This document shows, in pieces, positions 52,556 to 62,334 of a stretch of DNA of 64,000 nucleotides. This stretch comes from Marvania coccoides (taxonomy: Eukaryota > Chlorophyta > Trebouxiophyceae > Chlorellales > Chlorellaceae). The stretch is taken from assembly GCA_963854735.1 (NCBI GenBank), contig OY978102.1:558001-622000 (forward strand), read 5' to 3'. A program made the translations under genes and the position numbers. Each line of letters opens with the position of its first letter. Positions within the stretch are counted from its first letter, which is position 1. The notes beneath the pieces are model-generated. The model did no database searches, was not told where the DNA came from, and saw only the letters and a list, made by a program, of their open reading frames with translations.

Positions 52556-54447
52556 TCAGACCTCGAGAGTTTTGGCAGCTTTGTAGGGGTTCAGCGTCCC
52601 GCGGTTCTTGACGACCACCTCGACGACGGCCGGCTCCGCCTGCTTCATCAACATGGTGCAGAACTCCTCATAGTCGATCTCGCCATTGCCGTCCTTGTCC
52701 ACCTCCGCCAGGATGCTCTCCAGCTCCGCCTCATCCACATTCATTGCGTCGTCGGCAATGGCGGCGCGCAGCTCCTCGCGCGAGATGATGCCGTCGCCGT
52801 TGGCGTCGAAACGCTTGAATGCCGCCCGCAGCGCATCCTCCTTCTCCATCTGCTGCTGGCTCAGCGTCGCCGCCAAGAACTCCTCGTACTCGATCGTGCC
52901 GTTGGCGTCCACGTCAATCAGCGCCAGCAGCGACTTGACATCCTCGGGCTTCAGCGACGACCCCTGCTTGGTGAGCGACTCGTGCAGCTCCTGGGCGGTG
53001 ATGGTGCCGCTGCCGTCGGCGTCAATCGCCTTGAAGATCTGGCGCAGACCCGCGATCTCGTCGGCGGGCATGCTGGAGGCGATTATCTTCATCGCCTCCT
53101 TCTTCAGCTTGTGCATGCCGGCAAAGTCGTGCAGGCGGGTGAGGATGGCGTTGGCCATGGGCTTGTCGGAAGCAACGCCGTGCTCCTTCATCCAGGGGTG
53201 TTTCAAGATCTCCTCGGCGGTGGCGCGGCGCGAGGGGTTGCGCTCAAGCATTTTCCGCACGCAGTCCTTGGCGGCATCGGAGATTTCGGGCCACGGGTCG
53301 CTCTCAAAGTCGAGCTCGCCGCGGAGGATGGACTCGAAGATCTGGGCCTCGGTCTCGCCCCAGAAGGGGGGCACCCCGGAGAGGAGGATGTAGAGGATGA
53401 CGCCGCACGACCAGATGTCGGCCTCGGGGCCGTACCGCTTCTTCAGCACCTCGGGAGCCACGTAGTTGGCGGAACCGACAACCTGAGGAGAAGAATAGTA
53501 CGGGGAAGAATGTGTAAATAATCCTTGAAAATTAATTGAATTGGCGTGGGAGAACAACTGCTGCATGCAGCATTAAATAAAATAAATTCTGCTGCCCCAC
53601 TCGCTCACCTCGTTGAACTGCTGGCCGGGGGTGAAGAACACGGAGAGGCCGAAATCAGCGCACAGAATGCGCGCGCCGTCGTCGTCCTTCTCCAGCAAGA
53701 AGTTTTCGGGCTTGAGGTCGCGGTGAATGATACCCATGTGGTGGCAGTGCGCCACGACGGAAACGATGGTGCGAATCAGCTCAGCGGCATCCTTCTCGGA
53801 GTAATTCTTACGCTTGACGATGGCGTCAAAAAGCTCACCACCGGCGCACAGATCCATGATGAGGTGCACGTTCTGGCGGTCCTCGAAGGTGCCCCGGAGG
53901 AAGGTGACGTTGGGGTGGCCCTTGAGGTGGTGCATGATCTGCACCTCGCGCTGCACGTCCTCAATGTCCTCAGCGCACACCAGCTTTCGCTTGGCGATGG
54001 ACTTGCAGGCGAACATCTTGCCCTCCTTCTTGTCCTCGCACAGACGGGTAGTGCCAAACTGGCCGCGGCCCAGCACCTTGCCCAGGCGGTAGTCGGATGA
54101 CACATCCTGGGGAGAGAGGGGAACGGAATAAGTTGAATTTGGGGGGAAAGAAGTGAGGGAAAGAAGAGGGAGGAGAGAATGAAAACTCGATTTTTTTTCT
54201 CCTCCCCCAGCACTTCACTACAAGGTCCCACTGGCGGCCCCCACGCAAGCTCACCGTCAAACCCTTGCCCAGCACCGCGCTCGAGGCAGGATCGTTTGAC
54301 TTGGCTGGCTTGGCAGACTGCGGCAGGGAGGGAAACAAAGAGGTGAAATAAAGATTCATCGCATCCTTCGTGACAAAAGGAAAGACAACCCACCGATTGA
54401 TACTTCACATCTTCCGCCACAGCGGGCTTGGAAGAGCCACAGCCCAT
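52556..54447 (-). CDS. Calcium-dependent protein kinase (CDPK)
   Basis: CDPKs are Ser/Thr kinases switched on directly by calcium in plants, algae and protists. Four exons, 54447-54394, 54317-54255, 54106-53609 and 53482-52556, give 513 residues. The N-terminus MGCGSSKP has the Gly2 myristoylation and Cys3 palmitoylation signals, so membrane attachment is likely. Kinase motifs are LGRGQFGTT, FACKSIAK, HRDLKPEN, ADFGLS and VAPEVL. The autoinhibitory junction reads MHKLKKEAMKIIASSMP. Four EF hands follow: DADGSGTITAQE, DVDANGTIEYEE, DANGDGIISREE and DKDGNGEIDYEE, all with complete Ca-binding loops. All introns are GT-AG. Confidence 0.96.
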
Positions 54448-54670
54448 GTTGCTCTAAATCGAAGAATATGGAGCAACGATTAAAATTAGATCCAAGAGGC
54501 TCTACAAGTGCTCTGCCGCTGGTGTGTTCCCTCTTTAGACCGGCTGGTCCTCTTCAAGTGGAAAAAAACCGTATTGAAAATAATTACACGCGTGGGCGGC
54601 CAATCGTACGGGCGGATATAATTTCGCCGAATTAGCCTCGCCACTTATTTTGCTTTTGATAACTTCTTCT
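54448..54670. promoter_or_regulatory. Divergent promoter CDPK / ASCH-domain gene
   Basis: About 220 bp between divergent start codons, expected to carry both promoters. Confidence 0.45.
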
Positions 54671-55268
54671 ATGGATATTCCTGGTTCTGAAATTGCCAAT
54701 TACGCTCTGGAGTGCAAGGTAGGGGTCTCTAGCTGTGGCTTTTTTACAAACCTTGAATCATCTGTGCACTTTTAACTTGATGTCCCTTTCTCTAGCTGCA
54801 TTGGTGTACAAAAATTCTTGATGGCATAAAGACCATCGAGGTGCGTCAGTATGCTCTTTCTTCAGAGCTCATTGGCTGCCCAATTTTGCTGGTGGCGACG
54901 ACGGGGACCGGCGAAGGCCTGGCTAGTCTGGGCGCCAGAACCAAGGCAGGGAATGGAATGGGTCAAGTAGTTGGCTGGGTCAAATTTTCAGGCTACGCGC
55001 AATATGATTCAAATGAGAGCTTTGCCAATGATGCCGCCCGTCATTTAGTCTCCACCGAAGCAAGCAGTCCCTATGCCTGGCAGGGTATGTTGATCAAAAT
55101 GCTGCAGAGTCATGCAATGAAGGTCTCTCATTTCTCAACTTTTAGTTGAGCTCTTACGCAGGCAGCTCACTGTTTGGGTGGAAAATTGATGAGTACGCAA
55201 GGTTCCCTGAGCCAAGACCTCTTCCTGCCATGGAGCGGATGCAGCGATCGATCCATCGGATCTTGTGA
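54671..55268 (+). CDS. Small ASCH-domain protein
   Basis: ASCH domains are RNA- or nucleotide-binding beta barrels related to PUA folds. Three exons, 54671-54718, 54796-55084 and 55162-55268, give 147 residues. LECKLHWCTKILDGIKTIEVRQ is the start of the fold, with the family Trp/Lys/Glu-Arg pattern. VGWVKFSGYAQYD, SPYAWQGSSLFGWKIDEYARF and PEPRPLPAMERMQ follow. The last acceptor (55161) was preferred to the AG 16 nt before it because it gives LFGWKIDE rather than a run of unrelated residues. The protein is nearly only the domain. Its role is unknown; RNA binding is the family-based inference. Confidence 0.7.
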
Positions 55269-55694
55269 TAACATAAATACTGTTTTCACTACAGCGCCGA
55301 GCTCCAGCTTAGGGGCTGCTTTTGCACCGACAGCGACAAAAATTAATTTCTTCAAGTTCTGGGTTTCATTAAATGCCATTTTGCCTCCAAATTCCGGACG
55401 GGTTATTATCATAGTTGAGGCATCGCTATTCCTTTTGCCAAAGTGCTGGGAGTGCAAATTGTGCAGATCTGAAGGTGATCAATCAAGGTAAGCAAAGCAG
55501 AGGTGATCGATCAATTGAGGCCTTTGTTCACGTTGAAACGTCGATATTTGTCAAATTAAAAATTAATCTCGATCTCGGAGCCACGCAAAACAGTTCATCG
55601 CCCGAGTTTTCGGCGAAAACGAGACTTTTTGTATCGATCAGATTCAGCGTTGTAATTATTATAGTTGAATAGTTGTTATACATTAATTAGCACA
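55269..55694. other. Intergenic region between the ASCH gene and FabZ
   Basis: This 426-bp AT-rich region contains the ASCH 3'-UTR and the FabZ promoter, both genes on plus. Open frames cross it but have no domain and no family match. Confidence 0.4.
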
Positions 55695-56598
55695 ATGCAG
55701 GCCGCGATGCTGTCATCATGCTCATCCTTGAGCGGAACCACTGTGCGCAGCCAGCCGGTGGTGAAGGCCTCCTTCGCTGGGTGCCGTGTCGTGCCCGCAG
55801 GCCGCAAGATGGCTGTGCGTGTGAAGGCTGAGGCAGATGCTGCCCCCTGCATTGAGAAGTCTGGCCCCAACATGAAGGCAACCAAGGACATTCAGGAGAT
55901 CATGGATATCCTGCCGCACAGGTGGGCACGCACATTTTCCGGTGGAGGCAATGTGATGGGAAAATTCATCCGAATTGCGAGATTGCGAATGCACGCAGTG
56001 TTCCTTCGTACAGCTCTTGCTTATTTTTGCCGACCCGTCACCGTCCCGCTGATTTCAATTCCCCTCCATTCCTGCTGTTTCATCTCAGGTATCCCTTCCT
56101 TTTGGTGGACCGCGTTGTTGAGTGGGAGTATGGCAAGTACGCAGTGGGGTACAAGTGTGTGACCGTGAATGATAATTTCTTCCCCGGCCATTTCCCCACG
56201 CGCGCCATCATGCCTGGAGTTCTTCAGGTAGGTGAAAATCTTATTATTATATTTTTGCAATAAAACTCATCCTCTTCCCTCAAAATTTTTAAATCAAGAC
56301 CGCTTTCTTGCCTTACCATTCGTATTTTTTGCTCGATGTTAAGGTTGAGGCCATGGCGCAGCTCGGCGGCATTGTGATGATCGACCCTGCTGACGCAAAA
56401 CAGCAGAACAACTTCTTCTTCGGCGGCGTGGATAAAGTGAGGTGGCGCAAGCCTGTGGTCCCTGGAGACGTGCTGATGATGCGCGTGGAGGTGACTAAAT
56501 TCAACAAGCGGTTTGGAATCTGCAAAATGGAGGCCAAAGCGTACGTTGGGGAGGACCTGGTGTGCGATGGCGAGCTCACCCTGGTCATGGGCAAGTAG
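55695..56598 (+). CDS. FABZ: Plastid 3-hydroxyacyl-ACP dehydratase FabZ
   Basis: FabZ removes water from 3-hydroxyacyl-ACP in plastid type II fatty-acid synthesis. Three exons, 55695-55921, 56089-56227 and 56344-56598, give 206 residues. The first 60 residues are a transit peptide ([21 protein letters not shown]). The hot-dog domain has [20 protein letters not shown], then [29 protein letters not shown]. The catalytic His lies in FPGHFP and the catalytic Glu in [26 protein letters not shown] and [11 protein letters not shown] close the fold. All parts of the family are present. The second acceptor is AAG, slightly weak, but it keeps the active site in frame. Confidence 0.95.
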
Positions 56599-57231
56599 AG
56601 AGAAAGAAAGTGGTTTAAATTCATATGTAGCCGGCATATGAAATAAATATGTAGCCGAGGCTGAACTAGGCATGTTTTTATAATGAAATAGAAGGTCTAT
56701 TTTTATTTTCAAAAGAGAATCATACAAGGTGTTTATTTTTTTAATTTAAAATCAAATGAATTGAATTGGATTATTTAGAGCTAGTAGGAAACCGATGCAA
56801 GGCAGCAAATAGGATTTCCATTCAAGAATTATAAAGCCGTGCCGCACAGTACTGGGTTTTGGCCGTATCTTTCTCCTTGCATTCGCCCAATTTGAAGGGC
56901 CGCGTCCTCCTGCCTGATGTGGGCAAGCTAGGCAAAATGAGCACTGCCTTACGCATTGTGTTACGCATTGCGTATTGCATTTTCATGAGCTGGTAAATGT
57001 ACATTTACAAAGGAGCAGTCAAAGTAAGGTATTATAATCAAATTTTTATGTTGTATCGTTGCACTGGGCATGAGAAGGGGGGGGGGGGGGTCGTTCATTT
57101 CTTTCAGATTTCGATTTATTCTACTATGTTTTATTCATGCATGCACAGTTTTATTCTCCAAGTATTCGTCCAAAATTTAATCATTAAAAGAAAAGAAAAA
57201 CTTTTAAAAAGCAAAAAAATCTGTCGGATTT
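56599..57231. other. Convergent intergenic region FabZ / aldehyde dehydrogenase
   Basis: A 633-bp AT-rich region with both 3'-UTRs. It has a 14-nt G run at 57077-57090. No coding sequence. Confidence 0.4.
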
Positions 57232-59631
57232 TTAGCCCCAAACTGCTTCGCTGGCCAACGGCGACATCGTGGCCAGCCTGGGGTTGGCCATGAATTTCAT
57301 CGTGGCCCTGGCCGTGTTCTCCTGGTTGCGGTGCGATGTGAAAAAGAAAGGCTTGGGGTGCATGCGCCAAGGCCCCCGCAGCACGCTCTTCTGCACGTGG
57401 TCGAACAGCATGGTGTTGTGAACCTTGCAGTCTCCGCTGCCCACGTCCACAGGGGTGGAGTCGCCGGGAAAGCCGCCCCACGCCAGCGCAGTAACGCCAA
57501 AGCCCACGACCCCTGTCATGAAAAGCAGAGAAAAAGCGAGAAAGTATGAGCTTGTGTTTTTCATAATTCAAAAAAATATAATGCATAGTTGCAAAATTAT
57601 AAAGTAGCAGCTTTAGCTCTTCTCACCTGGCAGATTGATGCAGATACTGCCGTAGCGCAGATTGGCAATGGCCTGATCAAACTCCGCTTTGTGCGCCTTT
57701 TGCACTTTCGGATGGGCGATGACCACGCAAGACAGCGTCCCCCAGCACCGCTCGTTCGCAAACTGCACCGCAGCCGGCATGAATTTGGCTGCATCCCCGC
57801 CGCAGTCAGGGATCGCCACCTCCTGCAACACCCCGCACCAGTTTTCAGTCACGGTGGCTGCTTCGTCAGGGGACAACCCCGCTTTCAGCAACCATGGCAG
57901 CCGCCGGATGTCCGGGGCAACATCACCGTCATCCACTCCCTCTCCTGCAGCCGCCACGCCCACCAGCTCCCCACTTTTCGGGTCCAGCTGCGAGGCAGCG
58001 CCAAACTCCTCGGCATCAGGGAACATGCGCTTGAACGCTGCCGCTTTGCGCCCGCTGCCAGGGTAGAACGCCACCCTGGCTGGCGTCTCCTCCAGCTTCT
58101 GCCTGAGCGCCGCCAGGAACGCCTCCCGTTGCGGCCACCCAGCGTCCGTAACCACAATCTCCGCCTTGAGGCAGTTGTGCCCGGCGTTTGTGCTCATGGC
58201 TGACACCACCGCGTCTGCGTAGTACTCCAAGTCAGATTCGGAAAATTTGCCAGGGACGATGATGTAGGGCGTGACGCAGCCCAGCTCCGCACCAACGGGC
58301 TTTTTGAAGGGCGGGGTGCCCTTCTTGGCGCGGCCTTGCCACACGATGGCGTCGTAAGTCGCTGCGCTGCCTGCACCATGTAAATTGAACGGAGGGAATA
58401 AATAAATGATCTAGACTTGATATAATTATTCAATTAAAATCCGACGTTGGAAAAAAGAAATATGCTCGTCGGTAATTGATTACCTGTGAGGTGGACAGAG
58501 GAGATGAGGGGGTGGTTGCAGGCGGCGGCGCCCTCTTTGCCAGCTCCGTAGATGAACTCAACGAATCCAGAGTCCACCAGCGGCTGAAGAAAGCGGCGGA
58601 GGTACGGCCCCACAACCTCATTGACTGGGTTCATTTTGCTGTCGTGACAAGGGAGAAATATATAAAAAACAAGGTTAGTTTTCCCTTTGATGGGGGACAA
58701 CACAAATCAATTATTTGTGCAAGCGCATAGGAAAAAGACGCTGAAACTTAGAATTAAAACAATACCGCGCTTTCTTACCAGCATACCACCTGATTGGCGC
58801 TGATCAGCAGGTGGAGAATGTCCAGCGCAACCACAGGGGTCTGATTCCCTGCGCCCAGCACCAGTCCCACGCCAGGGGGGCACGCTGAGGCCTCTCTGTA
58901 GCAGCGAGCCTGAGTAGGCTCGCAGCCGGGCGTCAGCCACAGCTCCCCGTAGAACCCGCTGAACAGCAGCGTCTGCAGGCCATAGGGAAAGACTTCTGCC
59001 ACCCACTGGTCGTTCTCTGGGCGGCGGAAGAGGCGCAGGGGGCGAGGCGGAGCTCCTTTTGCCAGCGCTTCCAAGGTCTCAGTGTACTCGCGCAGGCTAG
59101 AGACGATGGGAGCGATGGCGAGCCTGGAAGCACGATAAATAAAGGAAGTAAACACCTTTAAAGTGACTTTATAAGGGGTTAAGTAAACGGGTTAACTTCT
59201 AAAGCTTAATAAAATTAACGGAGGGAGGCTCACAGTTCTTCGCCAATGCCACAGCCAGAAGAGCCCTTGTAGCCTGTCGCTGCAGCGGCCGCCTCGTCGG
59301 CCGCCTGCGTTAGTTAGAAAATGAATCGTATGTTTAATTTCTGCACAAGAAAAAGACGGAAAACTGAAAAAGTACGGGCACTTGCCTCGAGCGTGGCCTC
59401 AATGCATCCCCTGAGCAATGATGCACGCTCCGCAGGGCTGGTATCAGCCCAAGCCTGAGCGCGGCCGTTCAAAGCATCCAAGATGCGGTTCAGTTCCTCT
59501 TTGGACGTTGCAGGAATCGGCTCAAATGGCTGTGCCGGCGTCGAAGGCTTGGGGCCTGGCTTCCACCTGGTCAGCCCATGCTCCGCCAAGGCCAGCAGCG
59601 GCTGCTGCAGGTTCCCAAGAGTGCGCAGCAT
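57232..59631 (-). CDS. Aldehyde dehydrogenase family protein of bacterial-like type
   Basis: The family oxidises aldehydes with NAD(P). Six exons, 59631-59386, 59304-59234, 59123-58779, 58638-58484, 58370-57627 and 57512-57232, give 613 residues. Motifs in order: AERASLLRGCIEATL, VCCKMNPVNEVVGPYLRRF (cofactor fold), SSVHLTGSAATYD, VGAELGCVTPYIIV (general-base Glu), TNAGHNCLKAEIVV (nucleophile Cys), GWPQREAFLAAL, ICINLPGVVGFGVTALAWGG and VHNTMLFDHVQKSVLRGPWRMHPKPF. The last block is typical of a poorly described bacterial ALDH group. ELGC and GHNC replace the usual ELGG and GQxC. Intron 1 needs a GC donor. The protein is about 100 residues longer than classic ALDHs. An earlier start cannot be excluded. 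Confidence 0.83.
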
Positions 59632-59967
59632 CCGAAAACAAAACCGAACAACGAGGGGTCCGTGGGGGAGACGACAAAAATGACCACAGGGTTTTTCAGG
59701 GAAAGACAGCGTCACTCAGGCCGTTCAGGGGGGTCCGTGGAAGAATTTACTATGATAACTTATCATTGACAGTCCTTCGTAAGTAAAAGGACTGATTCTT
59801 GCCATGGTCCTCATAAATGGCGTAGTCTCGCTGCTGCTTACTGATTTTATATAATTGATACCAGTTCATATATTCGAATAAAATACTTGCGAGTGTGGAA
59901 GGCGCAGAACACATTTCTATGATTTTTTTTGAATCTCTTTTTACCTCTTCTGAAACCCAACTACAAC
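59632..59967. promoter_or_regulatory. Divergent promoter aldehyde dehydrogenase / LURP-one gene
   Basis: About 336 bp between divergent start codons. The ALDH side stays open upstream of its ATG, so the first coding exon may start earlier. No motif assigned. Confidence 0.4.
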
Positions 59968-61072
59968 ATGCAGCCCGCTGCTCGTACCTCTGGTGCTGCT
60001 AGAGCTGCATCTGAGAGCAACGAGTTCAAAGCACCCCCTAATGGATTCCCAAAGCTGTTTGGTGCTGGCTACGTTGCCACTCAACCACTGACGCTGTACA
60101 TGAGAAGGATCGAGACCGGAATGTCAACAGGAGTCTGGAATGTGGTAGACATGCAAGGGAACGACCGGTTCATGTGAGATTGACTTCGATGGCAGTAGAG
60201 GGCAAAACTATTTAGAAACGCAACAACATCAAATATTTTAAGATTTTTAGAACTTTAAGATCTCTCTACTCTACTTATTAAAACAATTTCTTCAGATAGA
60301 GAGGGCAGCCTGGGCCAAATTCCCATCAATTCCTTTCTTTACCACTTTCTTTCCTCTTATTTACTCCTACTACTTTTTAACAATAACTACTGCAGAATAG
60401 AGTGCAAAGGGGTCTTCAGCATGAAGAGAACCCTGATTGACTGCCTGACTGTGAGTATACTTGGAATTTTTTATATTTGGGGTCCCGGCCTTGTCCCTTG
60501 GGGGACAAGGCCGCCATGCAACTTTCCCAGCTTGCTTGCTTCTCGCGCACCCTCCCCTTGAGCAATCTCCTGTTTAGAGACAGCCTTGAAGCCTCCAATT
60601 TCCAGTCATTCGTTGATAAACTCCACACAATTATCAATTTATGCAGGGAAATGTGGTTGCCGTGATGTCGAAAAATCCAATTTCTCTCGGCAAATGGGCA
60701 ATATCGATGCCAGACGGGAGGCAACTGGCGCAGACCAAGTGCGTTCCAGGCATGGCGAAATTTGGATTGCTGGGCTGCGTGCCCAGCAGGGATCAAAAGG
60801 CCACTGTTGCAATGTTTCCAACCTATGAACTAAATAAAATAGAGTTTTCGGCACTGCAGACGCCCGGAAAAATCACACTAGAAAACAGATACCAGTTTGC
60901 GATGGCCCAGTACGGACCCAACGTCGTCTCAGCTCTGCAGGCTTTCATGCAGGATTTTTCATTCATATTGACGGTGGCCCCTGGAGCAGACGTTGCCCTC
61001 TCGCTGTGCTGCATGGCAATATACGATGATTTGGCTGAGTGGAATGCGACAGCCCCTTTTGCTGGATTTTAA
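59968..61072 (+). CDS. LURP-one-related (tubby C-terminal-like) protein
   Basis: LURP-one proteins adopt the tubby/scramblase barrel and are best known from plant defence; their biochemistry is unclear. Three exons, 59968-60173, 60396-60450 and 60647-61072, give 228 residues. Recognisable pieces are PLTLYMRRIETGMSTGVWNVVDMQGNDRFI, the ECKGVFSMKRTLID strand and AVMSKNPISLGKW. The last exon gives the end of the barrel with the hydrophobic helix ALQAFMQDFSFILTVAPGADVALSLCCMAIYDDL. This buried helix at the C-terminus is the family hallmark. Introns are GT-AG and the joins conserve frame. Length fits the family. Lipid binding is an inference. Confidence 0.78.
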
Positions 61073-61085
61073 GTTTTATGCAGTT

Positions 61086-61258
61086 TTCTACATTAGTTTC
61101 TCAGATGTGGAAAACTCAGTTTCCACATCTCAGATGTCATCTGTGTGAGTTTTCTATTTGTAGAAAACGCAGTTTCCTATTTTGCGAGTTTTTAATGTAG
61201 AAGACGCAGTTTTCTATATTGTGAGTTTTTTTATGTTAGAAAACTCAGTTGTGAAATT
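61086..61258. repeat. Cluster of hairpins and degenerate repeats in the LURP-one 3' region
   Basis: Two perfect inverted repeats are seen: AGATGTGGAAA at 61103-61113 with its complement at 61120-61130, and GTTTTCTA at 61149-61156 with its complement at 61161-61168. Around them, a ~38-nt unit containing GTAGAAAACGCAGTTT is repeated (61160 and about 61198), with further part copies of GAAAACTCAGTT. They lie between two convergent stop codons. Confidence 0.75.
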
Positions 61259-61278
61259 AATTAATGCAAGCAAACATT

Positions 61279-62066
61279 TTATTCGGTCTTCTCCTCAGCT
61301 GTCATCCCCGGCAGCAGCCCTTTCCATGCGTAAACGCCCGCCAGCATCACACAGTCCGCAGAAAAGATGAAGGGGAAGCTCTTCCACACGAAAGGCAGCC
61401 CCACGTTGAGCAGGGGGATGGCCAGGAAGAGCAAATTCAAAGCGTCTTTCTCCGCCGCTGTGCATTCGCGCGCCCGCAGGGAGGGCACGGTGAACATCCA
61501 GATGGACCACATGCCCAGTAGCCGAGCGATATCTGGCTGGTCGGAGGGGAAGAGCACGTTGAAGGACAGCAGCCCGCCCACCACTAGCGCCAGCCATGCC
61601 TGGACCTCGAAAACTTTGTACAGCACGCTCCCTGCAGGCAAAATACCACTGAATTTAGTTGAATAACAGAGTTGAAGATGGGCAGTGTTTTTCTCACCTT
61701 TATAGGCTGGGTTTTGAGTGGCTCCAGACGCCCGAGGCGCAAATGTGGTGGCTGCGTTCCTTGCCAGCCTGGATACCTCCTTATCGAGGTCCATCTGGGG
61801 TGTAGGCTTCCCGGCGGTGGACTCTGCGTAGGGTGGAGCGCAGCAGCCAATTCAGCAAGGACTGTCGGGGAAGGGAACAACCAACCTTACAAAAAGAGTG
61901 CCGTACCTGCGGGCGATGACGATTCCACGGCCTTTTCCTCCGCTCTGCATGGCACTGTGCGTCTGCCGCCGACAACTGCCCGCTGGAATGGCCTGAACGC
62001 AGCTGTTCGAGATGTGAAGGACTTTGTTTGAGAGCCCAGCAGGGCTGATCCCAGCGTGCAGCTCAT
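61279..62066 (-). CDS. Plastid-like membrane protein with about four helices
   Basis: Three exons, 62066-61907, 61823-61698 and 61631-61279, give 212 residues. The first 50 residues are a Ser/Thr/Arg-rich transit peptide (MSCTLGSALLGSQTKSFTSR). A soluble segment (DLDKEVSRLARNAATTFAPR) follows. Four hydrophobic segments come next: WLALVVGGLLSFNVLF, LLGMWSIWMFTVP, ALNLLFLAIPLLNVGLPFVW and FIFSADCVMLAGVYAW. The tail is LLPGMTAEEKTE. I do not recognise a named family; it looks like one of the conserved, unnamed plastid membrane proteins of green plants. It is divergent from the sorting nexin gene and its stop is about 200 nt from that of the LURP-one gene. Confidence 0.75.
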
Positions 62067-62334
62067 TTGCAGAGTTTCACCAATGTTTTTTTGAACAAAA
62101 AAAATAAACAATCAGAACACGAACAGGGGTGGATAAAATAGGTTTTTGATAGAAATAGAGAAATAGAAGGCCAGGCCCTTGTGCCGAAAAAAAGCATGTA
62201 TCGAGGCTCCAAAAAATTATCATTTTAAGCTTTAACTGCGTTGCGCTGCTTGCCAGACAGGACAGGAAGGAAATGGAGCACGCGCTGGATTTATAATTAA
62301 TTTTAATTTCGACAAGAGCGACGCACAACTGACA
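62067..62334. promoter_or_regulatory. Divergent promoter plastid-like membrane protein / sorting nexin
   Basis: About 268 bp of AT-rich DNA between divergent start codons. Confidence 0.45.

Noticed and set aside
55145..55161. Earlier acceptor for the last ASCH exon (AG at 55145)
   Set aside because: It gives VELLRRQLTVWVEN and loses the FGWKIDEYARF block expected at the end of the domain.
57232..58344. DUF1995-like or separate small gene for the last ALDH exons
   Set aside because: Joined exons show ALDH catalytic motifs in the right order, so this is one ALDH gene.
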